Assembly (NCBI RefSeq): GCF_000335475.2
Contig: NZ_ANAH02000049.1
Span: forward strand, 21,344 to 85,343
Length of the DNA stretch: 64,000 nucleotides
From: Cystobacter fuscus DSM 2262
GTDB lineage: Bacteria; Myxococcota; Myxococcia; Myxococcales; Myxococcaceae
Direction: 5' to 3'
Of this stretch, positions 12,596 through 21,168 are shown piece after piece (the first letter of the stretch is position 1; every line of letters starts with the position of its first letter). The notes beneath the pieces were generated by a model that worked only from the letters and a program-made list of their open reading frames with translations, searched no databases and was not told the origin of the DNA. Both the position numbers and the translations under genes were made by a program.

Positions 12596-13162
12596 TCACT
12601 CCGCCGCGGGAACAGGGGTTCCGCACGACACGCAGGCCCGGCCCGCGCGGGTATGGGTGTGGCACTTCGTGCACTTCGTCCACTCGCCCGCCGCCACCAG
12701 CTCCGACCCGGCCGAGGGCGCGGGGGCCGCCTGGCGCAGCTTGGGCAGACGCATGCCACAGCGCTCGCAGATGAGGCCGCTGGCCTGCGGCGTGCGGCAG
12801 TAGCGGCAGACGATGGGCCCGGTGGGCAGCGCCGTCCTCAGTCCATCCGAGACCGCGCGGCCCGTGTCCATGTCTTGAATGGGCGACACCACGACGTTGC
12901 CCGCCGCGACGGCGCGCCCCGTGTCCAGCTCGGCCACCGGCTGGACGGCCCCCGCCTGCACGGGCGCCTGGCGCGTCAGCTCCAGCTCCGCGAGCACCGC
13001 CACGGCCACGGGCGCCCGGCCACCCGCGAGCTGCGTGCCCTCCAGCTCCGGAAGCGTGCCCACCGCCACCGCGATCGGCGCGGCCACGGCGAGCTTCTTC
13101 CCACACACTTCGCACTCGATGCCCTGAGCCTGCTGGTGCTCACACATGGGGCAGATGATCAT
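12596..13162 (-). CDS. Triple zinc-ribbon protein
   Basis: A 188-aa protein of unknown function with three short zinc ribbons of the C-x2-C...C-x2-C type: CPMC/CEVC near residues 4-21, CRYC/CERC near 118-136, and CTKC/CVSC near 163-179. The linkers are Ala/Val-rich and contain two repeats of a DTGRAV sequence (LDTGRAVAAG and MDTGRAVSDG). No DNA-binding or enzymatic domain is visible. It immediately precedes thrC. It could be a protein-protein adaptor, but no function is assigned. Confidence 0.8.
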   Translation of the reverse strand: MIICPMCEHQQAQGIECEVCGKKLAVAAPIAVAVGTLPELEGTQLAGGRAPVAVAVLAELELTRQAPVQAGAVQPVAELDTGRAVAAGNVVVSPIQDMDTGRAVSDGLRTALPTGPIVCRYCRTPQASGLICERCGMRLPKLRQAAPAPSAGSELVAAGEWTKCTKCHTHTRAGRACVSCGTPVPAAE

Positions 13163-13227
13163 GGACCCGGAGGTTAGCGGTCCCGCTCCACCCGGCGCAA
13201 TGGCACCCCCACGAAGCGCTCTCCCGC

Positions 13228-13869
13228 TCAGTGGGGAAGGGTCTCCGGGAGCGAGCTCGTCATCGGAACGAAGCGCACCGCCAGCAGCGCCTCCACCTGG
13301 GGAGCACCCCCCTCGAGCGGCTTCGTCACGCGGATGAGCTCCTGATGGCCGGTGCGCGCGCCCACCGGTAGGAGCAGGCGGCCTCCCGGGCGCAGCTGCT
13401 CATAGAGCGCGGGAGGCAGACGCTCGGGGGCCGCGGTGCCCAGGATGGCATCGAAGGGAGCCTCCTCCGGCCAGCCCGCCGTCCCGTCGCCAACCCGGAA
13501 GTGGATGTTTCCCAACCCCAGCCGCTCCAGCCGCTCGCGCGCCGGCCAGGCGAGCTCGGGCAGGACCTCCACCGTGTAGACCTCCACGCCCAGCCGCGAG
13601 AGCACCGCCGCCTGGTAGCCCGAGCCGGTGCCAATCTCCAACACCCGCTCCCCGGGCTCGAGCGCCAGCGCCTGCGTCATGTACGCCACGATGAAGGGCT
13701 GACTGATGGTCTGCCCATGGCCGATGGGCAGGGGGCTGTCCTGTCCCGCCAGGTCCTGAAGCTCCTCGGGGACGAAATCCGCCCGGCGCAGGCTCCGGAT
13801 CGCCTCCAGCACCCGCGCATCGGTGATGCCCTGCCGCCCCAGAAACTCCGCGAGTTCCCTGTCACTCAT
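13228..13869 (-). CDS. pcm: Protein-L-isoaspartate O-methyltransferase
   Basis: A 213-aa repair methyltransferase that methylates L-isoaspartyl residues in damaged proteins using SAM. The family signatures are the N-terminal helix region ADFVPEELQDLAGQDSPLPIGHGQTISQP, motif I VLEIGTGSGYQAAVLSRL, and motif II ILGTAAPERLP. The length is typical. It stands alone on the minus strand, divergent from the small gene at 14036. Confidence 0.95.
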   Translation of the reverse strand: MSDRELAEFLGRQGITDARVLEAIRSLRRADFVPEELQDLAGQDSPLPIGHGQTISQPFIVAYMTQALALEPGERVLEIGTGSGYQAAVLSRLGVEVYTVEVLPELAWPARERLERLGLGNIHFRVGDGTAGWPEEAPFDAILGTAAPERLPPALYEQLRPGGRLLLPVGARTGHQELIRVTKPLEGGAPQVEALLAVRFVPMTSSLPETLPH

Positions 13870-14035
13870 GAGAGGAGCCTAATCACAGGCACCGGCAGAG
13901 CGAGGCCGATGTTCCGTCCCTCGTGCTCCAGGCGACGCTTCCCCTCCTCCCCTGTCGGCTCCCCCTCGATGCAGGAGCCCTTGTTCTTCCGCCACGGACA
14001 TGGTGGGAATCCCTTCCTCGCCAGGAGGCCTCACC

Positions 14036-14398
14036 ATGGATGCCGACACCACTGTCCTGCTGCGCCTCGCCTTCGACCGCGCTCCGGCCAATCTGGCCAA
14101 CCAGGCCATCGACCGCATCCGGGAGGAGGTGGGCGGCGAGTCCTCGTACGCCACCAGCTACGAGATCCTCCTGCCAGACGGGAATGTCCGCCCCTGGCTG
14201 CTCGACTACCTGCTGCCGCGGCTCGTGGACTACCTCGAGTCGCGGGGCGCGAAGCTCCCCCACTGCGGCGGCGTGTTCCTCTCCGTCTTCTCCGGAGACA
14301 CGCTCCACTTCATCCATGCCCGGGACGCCGTGGCGCTCCTGTCCGAATGGAGCGGGCTGTCCTTCGAGGAGCTGCGCAAGCGTTACGGGCCGCGCTGA
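14036..14398 (+). CDS. Conserved-looking small protein of unknown function
   Basis: A 120-aa soluble protein. The start at 14036 is chosen over the upstream ATG at 14000 because AGGAGG (14022-14027) is correctly placed before it. The sequence is acidic and amphipathic with no Cys pairs: an N-terminal helix region (LLRLAFDRAPANLANQAIDR), a central LLPDGNVRPWLLDYLLPRLV, and a C-terminal HARDAVALLSEWSGLSF. No family is recognised. It is followed at 80 bp by the Lgt-like gene. Confidence 0.65.
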   Translation: MDADTTVLLRLAFDRAPANLANQAIDRIREEVGGESSYATSYEILLPDGNVRPWLLDYLLPRLVDYLESRGAKLPHCGGVFLSVFSGDTLHFIHARDAVALLSEWSGLSFEELRKRYGPR

Positions 14399-14477
14399 GC
14401 AGCCGGACCCCGAAGCCACGACGTTGTCCCTCATGCCAGCCAGGGCTTGCGGTAGGCTGCCGGGCCGCGCCTCGCTC

Positions 14478-15248
14478 ATGACCTTTCCCCTCTACATCTC
14501 CCTCGGCCCCTGGCAGGTGCACCCGCACTTCTTCTTCGAGACGCTCGCGTACTTCCTCGGCGCGCGGCTCTACTTCGTGTTGAAGCGGCGGTGGGCGGAT
14601 CCGCTGCAATCCTCGACCCGGCTGGGCGTCATCGCCGGCGCGGCGCTCGGCGCGGGCCTGGGCTCGCGGCTGGTGCACCTGCTGGACGAGTGGCCCCTGT
14701 GGCTCGAGGGACAGGTCTCCACCGCGAGCCTGCTCACCGGCAAGTCGCTCGTGGGCGGTCTGCTCGGAGGACTCCTGGGCGTCGAGCTGGCCAAGAAGCT
14801 GATCGGCGAGCAGCGCAGCACGGGAGATCTCTTCGTGCTGCCGCTGTGCCTGGGCATCTTCGTGGGCCGCCTGGGCTGTTTCTTCACCGGGCTGGAGGAC
14901 CACACCTATGGCGTGGCCACCTCGCTGCCCTGGGGCGTGGACTTCGGGGATGGCGTGCGCCGCCACCCCACCCAGCTCTACGAGGCCGCCTTCATGGTGT
15001 TCGTGGCGGCGCTGAGCCTCGTGCTGCGCGAGCGCGAGCTGCGCCAGGGCGACCTGTTCCGCCGCTTCATGGTGTTGGACCTGACCTTCCGCCTCGGGGT
15101 GGATCTGCTCAAGCCGGACCCCCGTCCCCTGCTGGGCCTGAGCGGCATCCAATGGGTCTGCGTGGCGGGCCTGCTCTACTACGCGCGGGATCTGCCCCGG
15201 TTGTGGCTACGCCGCTCCGGGCTTCCGGTCCAGACCGACGCGCGATGA
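14478..15248 (+). CDS. Prolipoprotein diacylglyceryl transferase-like membrane protein
   Basis: A 256-aa multi-span protein of the Lgt family. Canonical Lgt moves a diacylglyceryl group from phosphatidylglycerol to the lipobox cysteine. The visible family parts are IFVGRLGCFFTGLED (canonical GRxGNFxNxE), LPWGVDF, and RRHPTQLYEA (canonical HPxQLYE). The Asn of GRxGN is Cys here and other positions differ, so it is a divergent paralogue, perhaps with another acceptor. The start at 14478 removes a long unlikely upstream extension. It sits 39 bp before the radical SAM gene on the same strand, which places two potential lipid enzymes together. Confidence 0.8.
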   Translation: MTFPLYISLGPWQVHPHFFFETLAYFLGARLYFVLKRRWADPLQSSTRLGVIAGAALGAGLGSRLVHLLDEWPLWLEGQVSTASLLTGKSLVGGLLGGLLGVELAKKLIGEQRSTGDLFVLPLCLGIFVGRLGCFFTGLEDHTYGVATSLPWGVDFGDGVRRHPTQLYEAAFMVFVAALSLVLRERELRQGDLFRRFMVLDLTFRLGVDLLKPDPRPLLGLSGIQWVCVAGLLYYARDLPRLWLRRSGLPVQTDAR

Positions 15249-15287
15249 CGTGAGTCCCGCTGTTTTCCATTAGGCTGGTGCCACCCC

Positions 15288-16712
15288 ATGACCGACCGCG
15301 TCCGCCCCTACCTCTTCTACGATACGGCGATCTCCATCTGCTCCACCTGCTACCAGCGCGTCGAGGGGAAGATCCTCTTCGCCGACGGCAAGGTGCTGCT
15401 GCAGAAGCGCTGCCCGCGCCATGGCTTCGAGCGGGTGCTGCTGGCGGACGACGTGGACTACTACAAGCGCTCCCGGGAGATCTTCATCAAGCCCCCCGAG
15501 CAGCCGCTGCGCTACAACACGCCCATCCGCTACGGGTGCCCGTACGACTGCGGCCTGTGTCCGGACCACGAGCAACACAGCTGCCTGACGCTGGTGGAGC
15601 TGACGGACCACTGCAACCTGCGCTGCCCCATCTGCTACGCCGAGAGTGGTCCGGAGCGGCAGACCCACCGCTCCTTCGAGAAGGTGGTGTCCATGTTGGA
15701 CGCCGTGGTGGCCAACGAGGGCGAGCCGGACGTGGTGCAGCTCAGCGGCGGCGAGCCCACCCTGCACCCGGACTTCTTCCGCATCCTCGAGGAGGCGCGG
15801 GCCCGGCCCATCCGCCACCTGATGGTGAACACCAACGGCATCCGCATCGCCAAGGACGAGGCCTTCGCCGAGAAGCTGGCCACCTACCGCAAGGGATTGG
15901 AGGTCTACCTCCAGTTCGACTCCCTCGAGCGCGAGCCACTCATGGCCCTGCGCGGCGCGGATCTGCGCTCGGTGCGGCAACAGGCGCTCGAGCGCCTCAA
16001 CGCGCTGGACGTGAGCACCACGCTGGTGGTGACGCTGAAGAAGGGGCTCAACGACGGGGAGATCGGCCGCATCCTCGACTTCGCGGTCCAGCAGCCCTGC
16101 GTGCGCGGCGTCACCTTCCAACCCGTGCAGGAGGCCGGTCGGCTCGAGGGGTATGATCCCGCGAGGGACCGTCTGACCCTGACGGAGGTGCGGCGGCGCA
16201 TCCTCGAGCAGACGCGGCTGTTCTCGCCGGAGGATCTCATCCCCGTGCCCTGCCATCCGGACAGCCTGTGCATGGGCTACGCCCTCAAGCACGAGGGCCA
16301 GGTGGTGCCGCTCACCCGCTTCGTGCCCCCGGAGCTGCTGGTGGAGGGCGGCCGCAACACCATCGTCTACGAGAAGGACACGGACCTGCAGAAGCGGCTC
16401 TTCCAGCTCTTCTCCACCAACCACTCCCCCCAGTCCTCCTCGCGCAGCCTGTCGGATCTGCTGTGCTGTCTGCCCCAGGTCCAGGTGCCCGGGGAGCTCA
16501 CCTACCGCAACGTCTTCCGGGTCCTCATCATGCAATTCATCGATGCCCAGGCCTTCGACCTGCGCAGCGTCAAGAAGAGCTGCGTGCACATCGCCCATCC
16601 GGACGGGCGCATCATCCCCTTCGACACCTACAACCTCTTCTACCGGGATGACTTGGAGCGCACGCGGCTGGCGCCCCTGCGCGAGGCCCTCACCGCGGCG
16701 GGCCTGGCATGA
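15288..16712 (+). CDS. Radical SAM enzyme of the tetraether lipid synthase / MJ0619-like family
   Basis: A 474-aa iron-sulfur enzyme. An N-terminal rubredoxin-like ribbon (Cys18-x2-Cys21 and CPRHG at 42-46) is followed by an extra cluster motif GCPYDCGLCP (Cys84, Cys88, Cys91) and Cys99. The radical SAM cluster is Cys109-x3-Cys113-x2-Cys116 (CNLRCPIC), with the SAM-binding LSGGEPTLHPD downstream. Further Cys occur late in the protein (VPCHPDSLC, LLCCLP). This order matches the family first studied as a methanopterin-pathway methyltransferase (MJ0619) and later as tetraether lipid synthase, which joins lipid chains through C-C bonds. Bacterial members are mostly uncharacterised, so the substrate here is inferred. 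It overlaps the next gene by 4 bp. Confidence 0.82.
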   Translation: MTDRVRPYLFYDTAISICSTCYQRVEGKILFADGKVLLQKRCPRHGFERVLLADDVDYYKRSREIFIKPPEQPLRYNTPIRYGCPYDCGLCPDHEQHSCLTLVELTDHCNLRCPICYAESGPERQTHRSFEKVVSMLDAVVANEGEPDVVQLSGGEPTLHPDFFRILEEARARPIRHLMVNTNGIRIAKDEAFAEKLATYRKGLEVYLQFDSLEREPLMALRGADLRSVRQQALERLNALDVSTTLVVTLKKGLNDGEIGRILDFAVQQPCVRGVTFQPVQEAGRLEGYDPARDRLTLTEVRRRILEQTRLFSPEDLIPVPCHPDSLCMGYALKHEGQVVPLTRFVPPELLVEGGRNTIVYEKDTDLQKRLFQLFSTNHSPQSSSRSLSDLLCCLPQVQVPGELTYRNVFRVLIMQFIDAQAFDLRSVKKSCVHIAHPDGRIIPFDTYNLFYRDDLERTRLAPLREALTAAGLA

Positions 16713-17035
16713 GCTCCCAAGGAGAGTCCAACCCCGGCCAGATCGTGCTGTGGACGCTGCTCGGCGTCGGCTACTACATCCTCATCGATGCGGCCTTCTG
16801 GGGCCTGTACTACGTGGTGGACAGCAACTTCCGGTCGATGATCCCACTGATGCTCGGCCTGTTCGTCGCGCCCGGGCTGGGTTACTTGATGGCCGTGCAG
16901 GGGGACGACCCCGTCGAGAAGCAAGACAAGCGCAAGGGCCTCCTCATCGCCCTGCCACTCTTCTATGGCCTGTTCTGTCTGGCGCCGATCGCCATCTGCG
17001 GCGGCATCCTCTTGAGTGGAAGCAAGTTGCATTGA
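16709..17035 (+). CDS. Small three-span membrane protein
   Basis: A 108-aa protein with transmembrane segments at about residues 10-32, 40-62 and 80-102. It begins in an ATGA overlap with the radical SAM gene and is therefore translationally coupled to it. A charged loop (GDDPVEKQDKRKG) faces one side. No motif is recognised. A partner role at the membrane for the radical SAM enzyme is possible but rests on gene position only. Confidence 0.75.
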   Translation: MSSQGESNPGQIVLWTLLGVGYYILIDAAFWGLYYVVDSNFRSMIPLMLGLFVAPGLGYLMAVQGDDPVEKQDKRKGLLIALPLFYGLFCLAPIAICGGILLSGSKLH

Positions 17036-17051
17036 GAAGGTTTCTCCTCGC

Positions 17052-18254
17052 ATGACGCCCACCGAACGCCTCTACTTCGCCGACCCCTTCCTCTCCCACT
17101 TCACCGGGCGCGTGCTCGCCCATGGCACGTGGAGCGGCGCGCCCTCCGTGGTGCTCGATCGCACCGCCTTCTACCCCGAGGCCGGCGGCCAGATGGCCGA
17201 CCGGGGAGTGCTCGGGGGCCATGCCGTGCGCGACGTGCAGGTGGATGACGCGGGCGTCGTCCATCACCTGCTGGAGCTGCCCGAGGGCGCCTCGCTCCCC
17301 GCCCCCGGCGCCGAGGTGTCCGGCGACATCGACCGCGCGCGCCGCCGCATCCACATGGCGCTGCACACCGGCCAGCACATGCTCTCCAGCGCGCTGGTGG
17401 AGGTGGCCGGGGCGCACACCGTGTCCGCGCGGCTGGGGGAAACGGTGTGCACCATCGACGTGGACCTGGAGGTGCTCGACGAGCGGCGCGTCGCCGAGGC
17501 CGAGGCCCGGGTCAACGCCCTCATCGACGAGGACGTGCCCATCCGCGCCTTCTTCCCCACGCCCGAGGAGCTCGCCGCCCTGCCCCTGCGCCGCGCCCCC
17601 AAGGTGACGGACAACATCCGCGTCATCCACATCCAGGGCTTCGACGCGTCGCCCTGCGGGGGCACGCACTGCACGCGCTCGGGGCAGGTGGGGATGGTGC
17701 GCGTGCTGGGCGTGGAGCGCTACAAGGGCAAGGGCCGCGTCCTCTTCTCCGCGGGCGGCCGGGCCCGGAGCGAGCTGTGGCAGGAGGCCGCCGCCCTGCG
17801 CGCGCTCGGCCGGAGCTTGTCCTGTGGCCCGCTCGACGTGTCCGGCTCCGTGGAGCGGCTGCGCCGGGATTTGACGGACGTGCGCGAGGCCCTGGGCGCG
17901 GCGCGCGCGAAGCTCGCCGAGCACACCGCCGCGGGACTCGCCGCGCAACTGGAGCGCTCCGCCGACGCGCGCGTGGTGGCGGTGCTCGAGGGGGCCTCAC
18001 CCGAGGAGCTGCGGTCCGTGGCCGCGCGGCTCACCCAGCGTCCCGACGCCGTGGTGCTGCTCGCCAACCGGACCCCCGAGGGCCTGTCCGTGCTCATCAC
18101 CCGGGGCAGCGGCGCCTCCTTCGGTTGTGGTGCCTTCCTCAAGCGCGCCGCCGAGGCCGCGGGGGGACGTGGAGGGGGCCGGCCCGAACATGCCGAGGGA
18201 CGTCTGCCAGCGCACACCGACTGGCCCACCCTGGTGGCGACGTTACTCGCGTAG
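17052..18254 (+). CDS. Alanyl-tRNA editing protein, AlaX-L type with DHHA1 domain
   Basis: A 400-aa trans-editing enzyme that hydrolyses mischarged Ser- or Gly-tRNA-Ala. It corresponds to the editing half of AlaRS: FYPEAGGQMADRG near residue 40, the zinc ligands His105 and His109 (HTGQH), and Cys202 and His206 (CGGTHC). A C-terminal DHHA1-like domain follows after about residue 280, including GGRGGGRPEHAEG. No aminoacylation domain is present. The start at 17052 is preferred to the in-frame GTG/ATG candidates further 5'. It is the last gene before a strong hairpin. Confidence 0.93.
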   Translation: MTPTERLYFADPFLSHFTGRVLAHGTWSGAPSVVLDRTAFYPEAGGQMADRGVLGGHAVRDVQVDDAGVVHHLLELPEGASLPAPGAEVSGDIDRARRRIHMALHTGQHMLSSALVEVAGAHTVSARLGETVCTIDVDLEVLDERRVAEAEARVNALIDEDVPIRAFFPTPEELAALPLRRAPKVTDNIRVIHIQGFDASPCGGTHCTRSGQVGMVRVLGVERYKGKGRVLFSAGGRARSELWQEAAALRALGRSLSCGPLDVSGSVERLRRDLTDVREALGAARAKLAEHTAAGLAAQLERSADARVVAVLEGASPEELRSVAARLTQRPDAVVLLANRTPEGLSVLITRGSGASFGCGAFLKRAAEAAGGRGGGRPEHAEGRLPAHTDWPTLVATLLA

Positions 18255-18298
18255 GCACCGCGTCACACGCCCGGTGTGGGCCGCCCGACGCGGGTGTT

Positions 18299-18329
18299 AA
18301 CGGGGCCCTAGAATCCGGCGGGCCCCGTT
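18299..18329 (+). terminator. Hairpin terminator
   Basis: AACGGGGCCC (18299-18308) and GGGCCCCGTT (18320-18329) form a perfect 10-bp stem with an 11-nt loop, about 45 bp after the AlaX stop. There is no T-run after it. Confidence 0.65.
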
Positions 18330-18395
18330 CACTTCCTGGCGCTGGCCCGAAAGGGCAGCACGCCGCGGAGCCGCCGACCTGTCACCCTCGCGCGC

Positions 18396-20810
18396 ATGGA
18401 CCTCCTCACGGAGTCACACGGTGTCACGCCGTCCCCCCGGATCGAGCACCTCCTCGAGGCCGCCACGGATGGAGTGCTCGCGCTCGACACCGAAGGGCGC
18501 GCCCTGTACCTCAACGCCAGCGCCGAGCGCATCCTCGGCCGCGCTCGCGCCGAGTTGCTCGGGCACCCCTTGTGGTCATGGCTGCCGCGGCTGGAGGGCA
18601 CGGAGTTCGGCCGGGCCTGCCAGCGCGCGCTCACACAGGGCCTGCCCTCCACGGTGGAGGAGTACTTCGCCCCCCTGGGCGCCTGGGTGCAGGCGCGGGT
18701 GTCCTCCTCCCCGGAGGGGGTGCTCGTCTTGCTGCGCGACGTGACCCCGCTCAACCAGGTGGAGGCGGAGTACGCGAGCCTGCACGCGCTCGTGGCGAGC
18801 GCCCCCGCGGTGGCCTTCGTGACGCGCGGGCCCGAGCACGTCTTCGTGCTCTCCAACGCGCGCCACCGCAAGCTCCAGGGGGGACGGGAGGTGCTGGGAC
18901 AGACGGCGCGCGAGGCCCTGCGCGAGCCCCAGGGCCAGAGCCTGTTGGAGGTGTTGGATCGCGTGTACCGCACCGGCATCGCGCTCGTGCTGGAGCAGGT
19001 GCCACTGCCGGTGCAGAGCGACGAGGGCCCCTGGGAGGAGCGTCTCTTCCACCTCACCTGCCAGCCGCTGCGCGACCTGGCCGGGTGCGTGGAGGGCGTG
19101 ACGGTGTTCGCCTTCGACGTGACGGAGTTGGTGCGCGCGCGCTGGCGGGCGGAGCGGCTGGCCGAGGAGTTGAGCCTGAGCGAGGTGCGCTTCCGCTCGC
19201 TCGTGATGGCCACCTCCACCCTGCTGTGGACGACGGACGCCACGGGCCACTTCCGCGAGGACTTCCCCACCTGGAGCGCCTTCACGGGGCAGGACTACGA
19301 CAGGTGGCGCAATGGCTCCGGGTGGTGGGACGCCATCCATCCCGAGGACCGGGACCGGGCCACGGCGGCGTGGCAGCGCGCCTTCGCCACGCGGGGCCTG
19401 TTCGAGGCGGAGTACCGGCTGCGCCGCGCCGATGGCACCTACACGCCGGTGGTGTCGCGCGGCGTGCCCGTGCTGGAGCTGGACGGCTCGGTGCGCGAGT
19501 GGGTGGGCTCCATCACCGACATCACCGCGCAGCGCCGCGCGCGCCAGGCGCTCGAGCTGCTCACCGAGGCGAGCACCGCGCTGGCCTCCACGTGGGAGCT
19601 GCGCCCGGCCATGGAGCACCTCACCCACTGTCTGGTGCCCCGGCTCGCCGAGTGGTGTGGCGTCTTCCTTCACGACGAAGCGGGCCCGGGTGAGGGCCCT
19701 CGAACCGGCCCCGGAGAGCGCGTGGCCTTCAGCGACGTGGATCCGCGGCGCGCCCTGCGGCTGCGCCATGCGGGCCCGAGCGTCCATGCGCCGATGATGC
19801 AGGGGCCGTGGCCCCACGGGCGGGCGGAGTCCTTCCCCGCGCTCACCGAGCAGGCGCTCGCCGCGGAGCCGGACGAGGCCCGGCGGGAGCTGCTGCGGGC
19901 CTTCGTGGGCCTGCGGGGCATGGCCGTGCCCATCACCGTCAAGGGGCGGCACCGGGGCGTGCTGGTGCTCGCGGCGGGCGAGAGCTACCGGCCCTACGAC
20001 GCCGACGATCTCCAGCTCGCCGGGGAGCTCGCGCATCGGGCCGCCACCATCCTGGAGCACGTGCGCCTCTTCGAGCTGGCGCGCCAGGCGCGCGACCGGG
20101 CCGAGGAGGCCAACCGCGCCAAGGACGAGTTCCTCGCCACCGTCAGCCACGAGTTGCGCACGCCGCTCACCGCCATCCTCGGGTGGACGAACATCCTGCG
20201 CACCACGCCGCTGCCGCCGGACAAACAGGAGCGCGCCCTGGAGACGGTGGAGCGCAGTGCGCGCGCCCAGGCGCAGATCGTGGATGATCTGCTGGACATC
20301 TCCCGCATCGTCGCCGGACGGATGCGCCTGGAGTTGCAGCCGGTGGACCCGGGCGCCGTGGTGGAGGCGGTGCTCGACGTGGTGCGTCCAGCCGCGGCCG
20401 CGCGCGACATCCACCTGGAGCCCCTGCTGGAGCCGGACGTGGGCCTCGTGCGGGGAGATGCCCAGCGGCTGCAACAGGTGGCGTGGAACCTGTTCACCAA
20501 CGCCATCAAGTTCACCCCGCCCGGAGGCCGGGTGACGGTGCGGCTGCGGCGCGTGGAGTCCTTCGTGGAGCTGGAGGTGCGCGACTCCGGCCAGGGCATC
20601 TCCCCCACCTTCCTCCCCCACCTCTTCGAGCGCTTCCAGCAGGCCGACGGCAGCACCACCCGCCGCTACGGCGGGCTGGGCCTGGGGTTGTCCATCGTGC
20701 GCCACCTGGTGGAGTTGCAGGGCGGCACCGTCCAGGCCCACAGCGAGGGCGAGGGCCAGGGCGCCTGCTTCACCGTCAGGCTGCCCGCTCGCCCACTCAA
20801 GGTGGATTGA
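18396..20810 (+). CDS. PAS-PAS-PAS-GAF sensor histidine kinase
   Basis: An 804-aa cytoplasmic sensor kinase without transmembrane segments. Three PAS-like domains are read at about residues 15-125, 126-245 and 255-385; the last ends in the PAC signature EWVGSITDITAQRRAR. A GAF-like domain covers about 390-560. The HisKA dimerisation domain has the phosphoacceptor His585 in SHELRTPLTAILGW. The HATPase domain has the N box NLFTNAIKF, G1 box VRDSGQGIS, F box LFERFQQ and G2 box GGLGLGLSIV. No receiver domain is fused and no response-regulator gene is adjacent, so it is an orphan kinase, as is common in myxobacteria. Confidence 0.93.
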   Translation: MDLLTESHGVTPSPRIEHLLEAATDGVLALDTEGRALYLNASAERILGRARAELLGHPLWSWLPRLEGTEFGRACQRALTQGLPSTVEEYFAPLGAWVQARVSSSPEGVLVLLRDVTPLNQVEAEYASLHALVASAPAVAFVTRGPEHVFVLSNARHRKLQGGREVLGQTAREALREPQGQSLLEVLDRVYRTGIALVLEQVPLPVQSDEGPWEERLFHLTCQPLRDLAGCVEGVTVFAFDVTELVRARWRAERLAEELSLSEVRFRSLVMATSTLLWTTDATGHFREDFPTWSAFTGQDYDRWRNGSGWWDAIHPEDRDRATAAWQRAFATRGLFEAEYRLRRADGTYTPVVSRGVPVLELDGSVREWVGSITDITAQRRARQALELLTEASTALASTWELRPAMEHLTHCLVPRLAEWCGVFLHDEAGPGEGPRTGPGERVAFSDVDPRRALRLRHAGPSVHAPMMQGPWPHGRAESFPALTEQALAAEPDEARRELLRAFVGLRGMAVPITVKGRHRGVLVLAAGESYRPYDADDLQLAGELAHRAATILEHVRLFELARQARDRAEEANRAKDEFLATVSHELRTPLTAILGWTNILRTTPLPPDKQERALETVERSARAQAQIVDDLLDISRIVAGRMRLELQPVDPGAVVEAVLDVVRPAAAARDIHLEPLLEPDVGLVRGDAQRLQQVAWNLFTNAIKFTPPGGRVTVRLRRVESFVELEVRDSGQGISPTFLPHLFERFQQADGSTTRRYGGLGLGLSIVRHLVELQGGTVQAHSEGEGQGACFTVRLPARPLKVD

Positions 20811-21168
20811 GTCCAGTCAGCGTGCTCACCACATACACCCCCCCTTGATGTCACGTCGCGCCAGGAATTCCAGACTCGCGCGGATGTCTGACATTCTTTT
20901 CCCAGAAGTTGTTAATTCAAAATCCCCTCCGGGCATCCGTGTTGGATTTCTCCTGCCCGAGGGGAGGGGCGGCTTCTTTTCAACGCTTCATCTGTGTATC
21001 ATCGGCCTCCGCCGTGAACGCGGAAGGTCCAGGAGTTCCCGTCCCGACTGGACTCGGGTGGACGCTTCGCTTCGTGGCGTTCCACGCAGCTCCGGTCCAG
21101 GTGCTCACGGATGGGCACCCGCCGGCCCTCTCCTCGATGCAGTCACGTAGTCCGGTGGAGTGAAACCC
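20811..21168 (+). promoter_or_regulatory. Intergenic region upstream of the M4 protease
   Basis: About 360 bp with no credible gene. It holds a conspicuously A+T-richer patch at about 20890-20935, unlike the surrounding sequence, and a second at 20975-21005. These are the likeliest places for the promoter of the protease-lipoprotein operon. No clear -35/-10 pair or operator can be claimed. The ATG at 21169 is preceded by GGTGGAG. Confidence 0.35.

Noticed and set aside
15288..16712. Assignment as a pterin methyltransferase
   Set aside because: The MJ0619 family carried that label earlier, but bacterial members have no methanopterin pathway context here; a lipid role fits the neighbours better, though unproven.
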